From an uncultured Nocardioidaceae bacterium (GTDB lineage Bacteria; Actinomycetota; Actinomycetes; Propionibacteriales; Nocardioidaceae): DNA of 54,809 nucleotides. Below the pieces are notes generated by a model. That model saw nothing but the letters and a program-made list of their open reading frames with translations. It was not told where the DNA came from and did no database searches. This document shows positions 32,436 through 41,436 of this stretch, in pieces. The stretch spans positions 1 to 54,809 of the forward strand of contig CADCUI010000004.1 in NCBI GenBank assembly GCA_902805845.1, in the 5' to 3' direction. The translations under genes were made by a program, and so were the position numbers. Position 1 is the stretch's first letter. Every line of letters starts with the position of its first letter.

Positions 32436-33400
32436 CAGCCCTCGGACCCCAGGACGTCGATGACGAAGACGAGGGTGGACCCGCCGGGGATGTCCGGCGG
32501 CTGCCCCTGGTCGCCGTACCCCTGCGCGGGCGGGATCACCAGCATGACCCGGCTGCCGACCTTGACCCCGGCGAGCCCCTCCACCCAACCGTCGATGAGC
32601 GCGCCCTTGGCGAGCTGGAAGGTGGCCGGCTGCTTGGAGTAGGACTCGTCGAAGGGCTTGTCGCCCTCGCCCCACACGGCTCCGAAGTAGTTGACGCTGA
32701 CGGAGGCGCCCTCCTTCACCGCGGGACCGGTGCCGTTGATCAGCGGGATGACCTGCAGCTTGGTCGGGGGGTCGGCAGGCGCGTCGGCGAAGTCGATGGC
32801 CGTGACGTCACCGTCCTTCTCGACCGCCTTGGGGGCGTCTGCCGGCGGGTCGACCTTCGTGCCCTCGGGCCCTGTCAACGGCGGCGCTGCGGTCTCGAGC
32901 AGGTCGATGACCATCACCAGTGCGTCGTCGGGGCCCAGCCCCATCTGGGGGGCCCCCTGCTCACCGGTCAGCTCGCTGGTGGGCATGGCCAGCGCCACCC
33001 GGCTGCCGATCGTCTCGCCGGTGACCGCGTCCGCGATCGCGGGGGGCTGCTGGGCGACCACCATCTTCTGGGGCTGGTTCTCCTTGTAGTTGTCCTGGAT
33101 CTTGTCCCCGGTCTTGCCGTTGACGAGTGAGTAGCGGAAGAGCGCGGCGTCCTCGGCGCCCACCTCGGACCCGTCGCCGTCGATGACGACCGAAGACTCC
33201 GGCTCACTGACGGCCAGCTTGTCCACCTTGACGGTGGGAACCGTGCCGAAGTCGCCGGAGACGGTCAGCCCGTCGATGGCGCCCGACCCGGCGGTCGTGT
33301 CGGAGTCGGAGTCGGAGCTCGAGTCGGAACCACCACCGCAGGCGGTGGTTCCGGCGAGCAGGGCGGCCACGACGGAGAGTCCGGCGAGACGACGGCGCAT
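32435..33400 (-). CDS. Lipoprotein with two FKBP-type prolyl isomerase domains
   Basis: The 321-residue lipoprotein has a lipobox LAGTTAC (Cys21) followed by a Ser/Asp linker. The C-terminal FKBP domain (about 225-320) carries GASVSVNYFGAVW, FDESYSKQPATFQL and PPAQGYGDQGQP. A first, degenerate FKBP-like unit (about 75-180) lacks the tyrosine- and phenylalanine-rich active-site residues. It should be anchored outside the membrane and catalyse prolyl isomerisation or act as a chaperone. An FKBP between pafA and pafB recurs in related actinobacteria. Its ribosome-binding site is GAAGG. Confidence 0.88.
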   Translation of the reverse strand: MRRRLAGLSVVAALLAGTTACGGGSDSSSDSDSDTTAGSGAIDGLTVSGDFGTVPTVKVDKLAVSEPESSVVIDGDGSEVGAEDAALFRYSLVNGKTGDKIQDNYKENQPQKMVVAQQPPAIADAVTGETIGSRVALAMPTSELTGEQGAPQMGLGPDDALVMVIDLLETAAPPLTGPEGTKVDPPADAPKAVEKDGDVTAIDFADAPADPPTKLQVIPLINGTGPAVKEGASVSVNYFGAVWGEGDKPFDESYSKQPATFQLAKGALIDGWVEGLAGVKVGSRVMLVIPPAQGYGDQGQPPDIPGGSTLVFVIDVLGSEG

Positions 33401-33437
33401 GCAACAACCTTCAGATGTCAGGGGGACGGAACAGGCA

Positions 33438-33443
33438 ACAGTA
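33438..33443 (-). promoter_or_regulatory. -10 box TACTGT for FKBP-pafBC
   Basis: TACTGT on the minus strand lies 38 nt before the FKBP ATG, giving a leader of about 30 nt. It would start a transcript separate from pafA. Confidence 0.4.
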
Positions 33444-33497
33444 ACCGACCGACCCAGGACCGCCGTGCGCCGACCGCCACGGCCGGCGACCGCGTCG

Positions 33498-34859
33498 TCA
33501 CATCCCGTCGATGAGCTTCTGGACGCGCTCGTCGGAGGCCCGGAAGGGGTCCTTGCACAGCACCGTGCGCTGCGCCTGGTCGTTGAGCTTCAGGTGCACC
33601 CAGTCGACGGTGAAGTCACGGCGGCGCTCCTGGGCACGCTTGATGAACTCACCACGCAGCCGGGCCCGCGTCGTCTGCGGCGGCACGGACTTGGCCTCGA
33701 AGATCTGCAGGTCGCTGGTGACACGGGTCACCGCACCGCGTCGCTCCAGGAGGTAGTAGAGCCCCCGGCCGCGGTGGATGTCGTGGTAGGCGAGGTCGAG
33801 CTGGGCGATGCGGGCGTGGCTGAGCGGCAACCCGTGCTGGCTGCGGTAGCGGTCGATCAGCTTCCACTTGATGACCCAGTCGATCTCCCGCTCGACCATG
33901 CCGAGGTCGCCGGAGTCGACCGCCTTCAGCCCGCGCTCCCACAGGTCGAGCGCCCGGTCGATCACCGGGGTGCGGAGCTCGCGGCGGTCGACGAAGTCCC
34001 GGGCCCGGGTGAGGTACTCGGTCTGGATCTCCAGGGCGCTGGCCTCGCGACCGTTGGCCAGCCGCACGCGACGGCGACCCGACATGTCGTGGGAGATCTC
34101 GCGGATCGCCCGGATCGGGTTCTCCATCGTGAGGTCGCGCATCACCACGCCCTCCTCGATCATCCGGAGCACCAGGTCGCAGCTGGCCACCTTGAGCATC
34201 GTGGTGGTCTCGGACATGTTCGAGTCACCGACGATCACGTGGAGCCGGCGGTAGCGCTCGGCGTCGGCGTGCGGCTCGTCGCGGGTGTTGATGATCGGCC
34301 GGCTCCGGGTCGTGGCGCTCGAGACGCCCTCCCAGATGTGCTCGGCACGCTGGGAGACCGAGTAGATCGCCCCCCGTGGCGTCTGGATCACCTTGCCGGC
34401 GCCGCAGATGATCTGGCGGGTGACCAGGAACGGGATGAGCACGTCGGCGAGCTTGGCGAACTCGCCGTGGCGGCCGACGAGGTAGTTCTCGTGGCAGCCG
34501 TAGGAGTTGCCCGCCGAGTCGGTGTTGTTCTTGAACAGGTAGACGTCTCCGTCGATCCCCTCGTCGCGCAACCGGCGCTCCGCGTCGACGAGCAGCCCCT
34601 CGAGCACCCGCTCCCCCGCCTTGTCGTGGGCGACGAGGTCGGCGATGTCGTCGCACTCCGGGGTGGCGTACTCCGGGTGGCTGCCCACGTCGAGGTAGAG
34701 CCGGGCGCCGTTGCGGAGGAAGACGTTGCTGCTGCGGCCCCACGAGACGACCTTGCGGAACAGGTAGCGCGCCACCTCGTCCGGTGAGAGCCGCCGCTGA
34801 CCCTTGAACGTGCAGGTCACGCCGTACTCGTTCTCGATCCCGAAGATCCGGCGGTCCAC
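33498..34859 (-). CDS. pafA: Pup-protein ligase PafA
   Basis: The 453-residue glutamine-synthetase-like ligase has the N-terminal [16 protein letters not shown], the catalytic Asp in [18 protein letters not shown] (Asp57), and [20 protein letters not shown]. It uses ATP to join the C-terminal glutamate of Pup to substrate lysines. It has the same fold as Dop but lacks Dop's inserted loop near residue 40. The start is a leaderless GTG at 34859. The usual prcBA-pafA order is kept. Confidence 0.97.
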   Translation of the reverse strand: MDRRIFGIENEYGVTCTFKGQRRLSPDEVARYLFRKVVSWGRSSNVFLRNGARLYLDVGSHPEYATPECDDIADLVAHDKAGERVLEGLLVDAERRLRDEGIDGDVYLFKNNTDSAGNSYGCHENYLVGRHGEFAKLADVLIPFLVTRQIICGAGKVIQTPRGAIYSVSQRAEHIWEGVSSATTRSRPIINTRDEPHADAERYRRLHVIVGDSNMSETTTMLKVASCDLVLRMIEEGVVMRDLTMENPIRAIREISHDMSGRRRVRLANGREASALEIQTEYLTRARDFVDRRELRTPVIDRALDLWERGLKAVDSGDLGMVEREIDWVIKWKLIDRYRSQHGLPLSHARIAQLDLAYHDIHRGRGLYYLLERRGAVTRVTSDLQIFEAKSVPPQTTRARLRGEFIKRAQERRRDFTVDWVHLKLNDQAQRTVLCKDPFRASDERVQKLIDGM

Positions 34860-34865
34860 ATGACC

Positions 34866-34871
34866 ACCCTA
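34866..34871 (-). promoter_or_regulatory. -10 box TAGGGT for leaderless pafA
   Basis: TAGGGT on the minus strand is followed by 6 nt and the GTG at 34859. pafA can therefore be transcribed apart from prcA, which ends 87 nt upstream. Confidence 0.5.
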
Positions 34872-34946
34872 GGCGCAGCCGGCAACCCGTGGCTGGAGAC
34901 TCGCGAACTGACGGTTCCGGCGTACGACGCGGCCGGGACCAGCCGG

Positions 34947-35786
34947 TCAGCCGGTGCTGCCGGGGTCCACCGGCGGAGCGACGGGCGTGTCGTCCGGAGG
35001 GGCAACGGGTGCGTCGGACGCTGGGTCGGCCGCCGGGTCGGTCGCTGGGTCGGTCGCTGCTGGGGTCTCCTCCCCGACGTCCTCGCCCCGGTCCTCTCCC
35101 AGGATTCCGGCCAGCTCGGGGTCGGTGAACCGCTTGAACTTGCGCTGCTGGGTGCGGGTGCGGTCGAGCACGGCGACCTCGAGGGCCTCCACCGCGATGA
35201 CCCGTGAGCCGGACTCGTGCCGCCCGAGGGCGTCGACGGCGAGCTGGATCGCCTCGCTCAGCGACATGCCGGTGCGGTAGTGCTCCCGGAGGTGGGTGGT
35301 CACGGTCTCGGCCGAACCCCCCATCGCGGCGAAGGAGCGTTCGTCGGCCACCTGGCCGTCGTAGGTGAGCCGGTAGACCTGGTCGGCGGCCGGGGAGTCC
35401 CCCACCTCGCCGACGAAGAGCTCGACCTCGTAGGGCTTCTCCCCACCAGAGGAGAAGATCGCGCCCAGGGTCTGCGCGTAGGCGTTGGCCAGGGCACGTC
35501 CGGTGACGTCGCGCCGGTCGTAGGAGTAGCCGCGCATGTCGGCGAGCCGGACACCTGCGATCCGCAGGTTCTCGAACTCGTTGTAGCGCCCCACGGCGGC
35601 GAACGCGATGCGGTCGTAGATCTCACTGACCTTGTGCAGCGCCGCCGAGGCGTTCTCGGAGACGAAGAGCAGGCCGTCCGCGTAGCGCAGCACAGCCACG
35701 CTGCGGCCCCGGGCGATGCCCTTGCGGGCGAAGTCCGCCCGGTCCTTCATCAGCTGCTCGGGCGAGACGTAGAACGGCATGTTCAT
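34947..35786 (-). CDS. prcA: 20S proteasome alpha subunit
   Basis: The 279-residue alpha subunit starts [20 protein letters not shown], the gate-forming N-terminus, and contains [20 protein letters not shown] and the ring contacts. Alpha rings cap the PrcB chamber and dock Arc. The C-terminal 50 residues are a long Asp/Ala/Pro repeat-like tail ([20 protein letters not shown]), which looks disordered and is longer than in mycobacterial homologues. It follows prcB after 10 nt. Confidence 0.95.
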   Translation of the reverse strand: MNMPFYVSPEQLMKDRADFARKGIARGRSVAVLRYADGLLFVSENASAALHKVSEIYDRIAFAAVGRYNEFENLRIAGVRLADMRGYSYDRRDVTGRALANAYAQTLGAIFSSGGEKPYEVELFVGEVGDSPAADQVYRLTYDGQVADERSFAAMGGSAETVTTHLREHYRTGMSLSEAIQLAVDALGRHESGSRVIAVEALEVAVLDRTRTQQRKFKRFTDPELAGILGEDRGEDVGEETPAATDPATDPAADPASDAPVAPPDDTPVAPPVDPGSTG

Positions 35787-35796
35787 GGCTTCATCC

Positions 35797-36630
35797 TCAC
35801 GTCAGCGCGGCGGCGGGGCCGTCGGGGCGCTCCATGCGGGCGGCGATGACGCGGTCCGCGATCGCGGCGACGTCCTCGTCGCTGACCCTCCGGTAGCCGC
35901 GGTCGGTGATGACGCCGACGATCGGGAAGATGCGCCGGGTCAGGTCAGGTCCGCCGGTCGCCGAGTCGTCGTCGGCGGCGTCGTACAGCGCCTGGATGAG
36001 CGCGGTGACGCAGCCCTCGGCGTCGAGGTCCTCGCGGTAGAGCTTCTTCAGCGCGCCGCGCGCGAACAGCGAGCCGGAGCCGACGGAGTGGAAGGCGGTC
36101 TCCTCGTAGCGGCCGCCGGTGACGTCGTAGGAGAAGATCCGGCCGTGCCCGGTGGCCAGGTCGAAGCCGGCGAACAGCGGCACGACCGCGAGCCCCTGCA
36201 TCGCCATGCCGAGGTTCGACCGGATCAGGGTGGCGAGTCGGTTGGCCTTGCCGTCCATGGAGAGCGGGCTGCCCTCGATCTTCTCGTAGTGCTCCAGCTC
36301 GAGCTGGAACAGCCGCACGATCTCCACCGCGAGGCCGGCGGACCCGGCGATGCCCACGCAGGAGAACTCGTCGGCCGGGTAGACCTTCTCGATGTCCCGC
36401 TGGGCGATGACGTTGCCCATGGTGGCCCGCCGGTCGCCGGCCATCACCACGCCACCGGGGAAGGTGGCCGCCACGATCGTCGTCCCGTGCGGGGCCAGGT
36501 CGGCGGCACTGCCGGCCGGGGTCGCGCGGCGGGACGGCAACAGCTCGGGCGCCTGGGCGGCGAGGAAGTCGAGGAAGGAGGAGGAGCCGGGCGTGAGGTA
36601 GGCCGGAGGGAGGCGCTGCTCGAAGGTCAC
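35797..36630 (-). CDS. prcB: 20S proteasome beta subunit
   Basis: The 277-residue precursor has a 49-residue propeptide ending APHG and the catalytic Thr50 in [20 protein letters not shown], exposed by self-cleavage. [10 protein letters not shown] and the [13 protein letters not shown] end are also family-typical. It forms the proteolytic inner rings. Its start overlaps the pup stop (4 nt), so the two are coupled. A GC-rich linker lies inside the propeptide. Confidence 0.96.
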   Translation of the reverse strand: MTFEQRLPPAYLTPGSSSFLDFLAAQAPELLPSRRATPAGSAADLAPHGTTIVAATFPGGVVMAGDRRATMGNVIAQRDIEKVYPADEFSCVGIAGSAGLAVEIVRLFQLELEHYEKIEGSPLSMDGKANRLATLIRSNLGMAMQGLAVVPLFAGFDLATGHGRIFSYDVTGGRYEETAFHSVGSGSLFARGALKKLYREDLDAEGCVTALIQALYDAADDDSATGGPDLTRRIFPIVGVITDRGYRRVSDEDVAAIADRVIAARMERPDGPAAALT

Positions 36631-36818
36631 TGTCCGCCCTTCTGGATGAACGACTTCACGAAGTCCTCGGCGTTGGACTCGAGGACCTCGTCGATCTCGT
36701 CGAGGATCGCGTCGATGTCCTCGTCGAGCTGGTCCTTGCGCTCGGCGGACTCGGCCTCGGTCGTCTCCGCGGTCCGGTCCTCGCTGGACCGGCGCGGTTG
36801 CTTCTGCTCCTGCGCCAT
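36627..36818 (-). CDS. pup: Prokaryotic ubiquitin-like protein Pup
   Basis: The 63-residue protein has the disordered basic/acidic N-terminus ([15 protein letters not shown]), a helical Arc-binding region ([17 protein letters not shown]) and the C-terminal FIQKGGQ. The final Gln must be deamidated by Dop before PafA can attach Pup to lysines. The ribosome-binding site GGGAGG is 6 nt from the ATG at 36818. The frame is open further upstream across a repeat region but is not coding there. Confidence 0.97.
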   Translation of the reverse strand: MAQEQKQPRRSSEDRTAETTEAESAERKDQLDEDIDAILDEIDEVLESNAEDFVKSFIQKGGQ

Positions 36819-36855
36819 GGTGTGCCTCCCAATCGGCTGCCGCTCGGCTGTGCCA

Positions 36856-36861
36856 AACCTA
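36856..36861 (-). promoter_or_regulatory. -10 box TAGGTT for pup-prcBA
   Basis: TAGGTT on the minus strand lies 38 nt before the pup ATG, downstream of a repeat hairpin that separates it from dop. A TTGTAG-like -35 is about 15 nt upstream of it. Confidence 0.4.
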
Positions 36862-36923
36862 GCGCGTCGGGCCGCGCTACAAGGCGTATCCGGCTCGGCG
36901 GTCGCGCCCGGCCGGTCACCTCC

Positions 36924-37003
36924 GACGCCGAGTCGGCGCTTGTGCACGTGCACAAGCGCCGACTCGGCAGTGTCGGGGCGTGCACAAGCGCCGACTCGGC
37001 GTC
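36924..37003. repeat. 21-bp repeat cluster with a 42-bp perfect palindrome between dop and pup
   Basis: The unit GCCGAGTCGGCG plus CTTGTGCAC is at 36927 on the plus strand, and its reverse complement is at 36948 and 36980. The first two abut exactly, so 36927-36968 is a perfect 42-bp palindrome. The outer copies carry matching GAC and GTC flanks (24-bp inverted pair, 36924 and 37003). On the dop strand the cluster starts inside the stop triplet (37002-37004). The 32-nt copy spacing matches the kamA cluster. Confidence 0.95.
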
Positions 37004-38513
37004 AGGGACGGGTGAGCGCCTCGAACAGCTGCTCGGCGGTCTCGCAGCGGTCGAGCAGCTCACCGACATGGGCCCGGCTACCCCGCAGCGGGTCGATGGT
37101 CGGCACCCGCTGCAAGGAGTCACGGCCGGGCAGGTCGAAGATCACCGAGTCCCACGAGGCCGCCGCGATCCGCTCGGCGTACTTCTCCAGGCACCGTCCG
37201 CGGAAGTAGGCGCGCGTGTCGGGAGGCGGCTGGTGGACCGCCGCGGCGATCTCCTCGTCGGTCAGCAACCGCTCCACCTGGCCCATCGCGACGAGCTTGT
37301 TGTAGAGACCGCGCCCGGGGCGGATGTCGGCGTACTGCAGGTCGACGAGGTGCAGCTTGGCGTCGCTCCACTCCAGCCCGTCGCGGTCGCGGTAGCGGTT
37401 GAGCAGCGTCAGCTTGGCGACCCAGTCCAGCTCCCGGGCGCACAGCAACGGGTCGGTCTCGAGCCGGGTCAGCACCGACTCCCACCGCGCCAGCACGTCG
37501 CGCGTCTGCTCGTCGGCGTCGGCGCCGTACTTGTCCTCCACGTACTTGCGGGCCAGGTCCAGGTACTCCAGCTGGAGCTGCACCGCCGTCAGCCGCCGGC
37601 CGTCGTGGAGGGTGAGCTGGTGCTTGAGCGTCGGGTCGTGGGAGACCGCGCGGAGGCTCCGCACCGGCTGCTCGACGCCGAGCTCACGGGTGATGAAGCC
37701 GTCCTCGATCATCGACAGCACCAGCGACGTCGTGCCGACCTTGAGGTAGCCCGAGATCTCGGAGAGGTTCGCGTCGCCGATGATCACGTGCAGCCGCCGG
37801 TAGCGCTCGGGGTCGGCGTGCGGCTCGTCGCGAGTGTTGATGATGGGTCGCTTGAGCGTGGTCTCCAGCCCCACCTCGACCTCGAAGTAATCGGCCCGCT
37901 GCGAGACCTGGAAGTCGTCCTCCCGCCCGTCCTGCCCCCGCCCGACGCGCCCCGCGCCGGTCACCACCTGCCGGCTGACGAAGAACGGCGTGAGGTGCCG
38001 GACGATGTCGCCGAACGGGGTCGAGCGGCGCATGAGGTAGTTCTCGTGGGCGCCGTACGACGCGCCCTTGTTGTCGGTGTTGTTCTTGTAGAGCACGATC
38101 GGCGCCGCGCTCGGGACCGCCGCCGCGAACCGGCAGGCGTCCTGCATCACGAGCTCGCCGGCCTTGTCCCAGCGGACGACGTCGCGGGGGTTGGTGCACT
38201 CGGGGGTGGAGTACTCCGGGTGCGCATGGTCGACGTAGAGCCGGGCGCCGTTGGTGAGGATGACGTTGGCCAGCCCGAGGTCCTCGTCGGTCAGCTGGGA
38301 GGGGTCGGCCACCTCGCGGCTGACGTCGAAGCCGCGGGCGTCGCGCAGGGGCGACTCCTCCTCGAAGTCCCACCGCGCCCGTCGGGCCCGAAGGACCGAC
38401 AGCGCGTAGGCGTTCACGACCTGCGACGAGGCCACCATGGGGTTGGCCGTGGGCTGGCCCTGGACGGAGATCCCGAACTCGGTCTCCGTGCCCATGACCC
38501 GGCGAACGCTCAT
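37002..38513 (-). CDS. dop: Deamidase/depupylase Dop
   Basis: The 503-residue enzyme starts [18 protein letters not shown]. It has the catalytic Asp95 in [37 protein letters not shown], and the Dop-specific insert after residue 40 ([20 protein letters not shown]). It deamidates the Pup C-terminal Gln and removes Pup from conjugates. The start is a leaderless ATG at 38513. It lies upstream of pup as usual, but is separated from arc by five genes. Confidence 0.97.
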   Translation of the reverse strand: MSVRRVMGTETEFGISVQGQPTANPMVASSQVVNAYALSVLRARRARWDFEEESPLRDARGFDVSREVADPSQLTDEDLGLANVILTNGARLYVDHAHPEYSTPECTNPRDVVRWDKAGELVMQDACRFAAAVPSAAPIVLYKNNTDNKGASYGAHENYLMRRSTPFGDIVRHLTPFFVSRQVVTGAGRVGRGQDGREDDFQVSQRADYFEVEVGLETTLKRPIINTRDEPHADPERYRRLHVIIGDANLSEISGYLKVGTTSLVLSMIEDGFITRELGVEQPVRSLRAVSHDPTLKHQLTLHDGRRLTAVQLQLEYLDLARKYVEDKYGADADEQTRDVLARWESVLTRLETDPLLCARELDWVAKLTLLNRYRDRDGLEWSDAKLHLVDLQYADIRPGRGLYNKLVAMGQVERLLTDEEIAAAVHQPPPDTRAYFRGRCLEKYAERIAAASWDSVIFDLPGRDSLQRVPTIDPLRGSRAHVGELLDRCETAEQLFEALTRP

Positions 38514-38519
38514 GACGCG

Positions 38520-38525
38520 ATCGTA
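38520..38525 (-). promoter_or_regulatory. -10 box TACGAT for leaderless dop
   Basis: TACGAT on the minus strand is 6 nt before the dop ATG at 38513, so dop has its own promoter here rather than reading through from arc. Confidence 0.5.
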
Positions 38526-38568
38526 CGCACGCGTGGGCGCCGTGGCAGGCCGTCGACGCGGCCCGGCG

Positions 38569-38574
38569 TACGGT
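38569..38574 (+). promoter_or_regulatory. -10 box TACGGT for leaderless Nudix gene
   Basis: TACGGT is 6 nt before the ATG at 38581. The dop and Nudix promoters are back to back within 67 nt. Confidence 0.5.
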
Positions 38575-38580
38575 CGCCTC

Positions 38581-39117
38581 ATGCCCGGCGGCGACGAGGT
38601 GGTGTCCCTGGTGGACGAGCGGGGCACCGTGGTCGGGCGTGCCACCCGCCGGCGGGTACGCCGCGACAACCTCAGGCACGCGGCCACGGCGGTGCTGGTG
38701 CGTCGGCTCGACGGTGCGATCTACGTCCATCGGCGCTCCCCCGCAAAGGACTGGTGCCCCTCGTGCCACGACGCGGCGGCGGGGGGCCTCCTGCTCGACG
38801 GCGAGCAGCCCGCCGAGTCGGCGGAACGCGAGCTTGCCGAGGAGCTGGGGATCACCGGGGTGGTCCTGCGGCCGCTGCTGACCAACCTCTACGAGGACGA
38901 CACCACCCGCTGCTTCGAGCACTGCTTCGAGGTGAGGTACGACGGGGCGGTCAGCCACGACGACGGCGAGGTGGTGTGGGGCGACTGGATGCCCCTTCCG
39001 GAGCTCGGGAGGTCCCTGGCGCGCGAGGGGTGGCCGTTCGTGCCCGACACCCGTACCTTGCTGGAGCGGCTGTGCCGCGAAGGGGTCGGCGACTATCCCG
39101 CGCTGGGACTGGCCTGA
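38581..39117 (+). CDS. Nudix hydrolase (YfcD-like)
   Basis: The 178-residue protein has the Nudix box spread over [20 protein letters not shown] and the following LGI, with the catalytic Glu residues, and an N-terminal [20 protein letters not shown] typical of the YfcD/IDI-like branch. It hydrolyses a nucleoside-diphosphate-linked compound; the substrate is unknown. It starts the Nudix-methyltransferase-ybaK run that lies between dop and arc. Confidence 0.87.
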   Translation: MPGGDEVVSLVDERGTVVGRATRRRVRRDNLRHAATAVLVRRLDGAIYVHRRSPAKDWCPSCHDAAAGGLLLDGEQPAESAERELAEELGITGVVLRPLLTNLYEDDTTRCFEHCFEVRYDGAVSHDDGEVVWGDWMPLPELGRSLAREGWPFVPDTRTLLERLCREGVGDYPALGLA

Positions 39118-39152
39118 AGCCGACCGAGCCCGCCACAGAGACGAGGTCACCG

Positions 39153-39779
39153 ATGGGCTGGTGGGAGCGCCACGGAGTGCCTCGGATGGTCGAGGCGTCT
39201 CTCGGCACCGAGCAGGTGCACGAGCTGCGGGCGGAGACCTGCCGACCCCTCGACGGCCGGGTCCTCGAGGTGGGGTTCGGCTCGGGGCTGAACGTCGACC
39301 ACTACCCGGCTGCGGTCACGGAGGTGGCGGCGGTCGAGCCCAACGAGACCGCCTGGCGACTGGCTGCCCCCCGGCTCGCCAGGTCAGCGGTCCCGGTGCT
39401 CCGCTCCGGCCTGGACGGGCAACGGCTCGACGAGCCCGACGACTCCTTCGACCACGTCCTGCTCACGTTCGTCCTGTGCACGGTCCCCGACCAGGTGGGC
39501 GCGCTCTCCGAGGCCCGACGCGTCCTCCGCTCCGGTGGTGTCGTCCACTTCCTCGAGCACGGACTGGCGCCCGACGCCCCGGTGCAGCGGTGGCAGCGTC
39601 GGCTGGAGCCGGTGCAGAAGCGGATCGGCGGAGGGTGTCACCTGACCCGGGACCCCGTCGCGGACCTCGGTTCCGCGGCGCTCGAGGTCGAGCAGCTCAC
39701 GACGTTCTATGCGCCGGGGCCGGCGGTGTCGCGCCCGTGGGCGCACGTCTACCAGGGAACGGCGCGGAAGATCGGATGA
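39153..39779 (+). CDS. Class I SAM-dependent methyltransferase
   Basis: The 208-residue protein has motif I VLEVGFGSGLNVDHYP, then VEPNETAWRLA, and a Methyltransf_11-type DHVLLTFVLCTVPDQ with ARRVLRSGGVVHFLEHG. The N-terminal MGWWERHGVPRMVE and RLEPVQKRIGGGCHLTRDP are shared with thiol- and lipid-type methyltransferases, but the substrate is unknown. The frame is open far upstream across several genes on the other strand; only the part from 39153 is family-like. It overlaps ybaK by ATGA. Confidence 0.85.
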   Translation: MGWWERHGVPRMVEASLGTEQVHELRAETCRPLDGRVLEVGFGSGLNVDHYPAAVTEVAAVEPNETAWRLAAPRLARSAVPVLRSGLDGQRLDEPDDSFDHVLLTFVLCTVPDQVGALSEARRVLRSGGVVHFLEHGLAPDAPVQRWQRRLEPVQKRIGGGCHLTRDPVADLGSAALEVEQLTTFYAPGPAVSRPWAHVYQGTARKIG

Positions 39780-40243
39780 GCGACGGGCCGTCCCGAGCGC
39801 GGGCCGCAGCCGACACCCTCGGGCTGGCCTACGAGGTGACCCGCCACGGACCGGTCCGGTCGCTGGCCGAGGCGGCGGTGGCCGGCGGCGTCGACCCCGC
39901 CGCGGTGGTCAAGACGCTCGTGGTGCGCGTGGCCGAAGGCGACTACCGCTTCGTGCTGGTCCCCGGCGACCGGGAGATCTCCTGGCCCAAGCTCCGGGCG
40001 CTCCTCGGCGTCAGCCGGATGTCCATGCCGACCGCAGACGTCGCCCGCGAGGTGACCGGCTACGTCAGGGGGACCATCACCCCCCTGGGCAGCACGACGG
40101 CCTGGCCGGTGGTCGCTGACGCCTCCCTTGTCGGTGAGGTCTCCATCGGAGGCGGAGACCACGGCGTCGCGATGACGGTCGACGCCGCGTCGCTCGTCGA
40201 GGCCCTGGGTGCGACGGTCGCGGACGTCACGGACCCGGCCTGA
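39776..40243 (+). CDS. ybaK: YbaK/EbsC-type aminoacyl-tRNA deacylase
   Basis: The 155-residue protein has the YbaK signatures AAVVKTLVVRVAEGDYRFVL and GYVRGTITPLG, then EVSIGGGDHGVAM near the end. YbaK family enzymes clear mischarged tRNAs, classically Cys-tRNAPro, in trans; the exact tRNA cannot be told here. It begins on the methyltransferase stop (ATGA). It ends 14 nt before the convergent glycosyltransferase stop, with no clear terminator. Confidence 0.85.
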   Translation: MSDGPSRARAAADTLGLAYEVTRHGPVRSLAEAAVAGGVDPAAVVKTLVVRVAEGDYRFVLVPGDREISWPKLRALLGVSRMSMPTADVAREVTGYVRGTITPLGSTTAWPVVADASLVGEVSIGGGDHGVAMTVDAASLVEALGATVADVTDPA

Positions 40244-40257
40244 AGTCGGGCGAGACC

Positions 40258-41436
40258 TCAGCGGCGGGCCAGCGCAAGCGCATCGGCGTACACGTTCTCG
40301 AGCCGCACGATGTCGACCTCCGGGGCGTAGCGGCTCTCGAACGAGCGGCGCGCCCGGTCCCGCAGCGCCCGCGCCAGCGAGGGGTCGGCGACCAGCTCGG
40401 AGAGCCGCCGAGCCAGGTCGCCGGCGTCGCCGGTCCGGAAGGACCAGCCGACCCCGTCGGCGACCGCCTCGTTGCTGAGGTTCTCCAAGTCCGAGACGAG
40501 CACCGGCGTACCGCAGCCCAGGCTGCGCGAGATGACCAGCGGGGCGCCCTCGTACCACTGTGAGGGCACGACGACGACCTCGGCGGAGCCCATCAGGTCG
40601 GTGACCTCGGCCTGACCGATCCAGCCGAGGTACTCGATGGACGGGTCGGAGGCCGCCCGCTCCTCGACCAGCGGCCGCAGCTCTCCGTCACCGGCGATGA
40701 CCAGCTTCATGCCCGTCGGCACCTGCGACCAGGCGTCGAGCAGGGTCCGCACGCCCTTGAGCTCGATCAGCCGGGCCACGAAGACCACCCGACGTTCCTC
40801 GCTCGCCGGCTCAGCCCGGAACCCTGGGTCGGTCACCGAGTTGGGTTTCACCACGATGCGGTCGGCCGGGTAGCCGTCGCGGATGAGGAGCTGGCGTGCG
40901 AACTCCGTCAGCGTCAGGTAGCGGGTCACCGCCCGGTGGAAGGTCCCCGCGGCGCGGTGGGCGACCAGCCCCAGCGTCAGCGCGGCGGACGCCGGTCGGC
41001 TGTCGTGGTAGCAGCCGTGGACCACGCCGGGAAGCTTCAACCGCTTGCCCACGCAGTCCTCGCAGATGTGACCGTCGCGCACGCACGTGCCGACCACGCA
41101 GGAGTAGCGGTAGCTGTGCAGGGTGGTCAGCGCCGGCACGCCCGCGGAGTGCGCGGCGCGGAAGACCGTCGGCGACATCAGCGGGAACGGTGTGTGCACG
41201 TGCACGACGTCGGGCTTGAAGCTGTCGATCCGCGAGCGGACGTCACGAGCCGTCTCGACGTTCCACACCGCCTTGCCGCCGGCGCGCAGCGCCGACAGCC
41301 CCATGTCCTCGGCGGCCGGGAGGATGAACTGCTCGACGTCGTGCCCTACCGAGGTCAGCAGCTCCCGCTCGTGGTTCAGGACCTCGGTGGCACCGCCCTG
41401 TCCGGCCTGCTCGTTGTGCAGCTGCAGGACCCTCAT
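40258..41436 (-). CDS. GT4 glycosyltransferase with cysteine-rich insert
   Basis: The 392-residue GT-B enzyme has the N-terminal VLQLHNEQAGQGGATEVLNH acceptor-side region, a VVFVARLIELKGVRTLLDAW start of the C-terminal domain, and the nucleotide-sugar pattern SQWYEGAPLVISRSLGCGTP. Between them lies a cysteine-rich loop (CVVGTCVRDGHICEDC, then GVVHGCYHD) that may bind a metal. Relatives often build cell-surface polysaccharides. It overlaps the next glycosyltransferase's stop by ATGA and they form a pair behind arc. Confidence 0.85.
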   Translation of the reverse strand: MRVLQLHNEQAGQGGATEVLNHERELLTSVGHDVEQFILPAAEDMGLSALRAGGKAVWNVETARDVRSRIDSFKPDVVHVHTPFPLMSPTVFRAAHSAGVPALTTLHSYRYSCVVGTCVRDGHICEDCVGKRLKLPGVVHGCYHDSRPASAALTLGLVAHRAAGTFHRAVTRYLTLTEFARQLLIRDGYPADRIVVKPNSVTDPGFRAEPASEERRVVFVARLIELKGVRTLLDAWSQVPTGMKLVIAGDGELRPLVEERAASDPSIEYLGWIGQAEVTDLMGSAEVVVVPSQWYEGAPLVISRSLGCGTPVLVSDLENLSNEAVADGVGWSFRTGDAGDLARRLSELVADPSLARALRDRARRSFESRYAPEVDIVRLENVYADALALARR

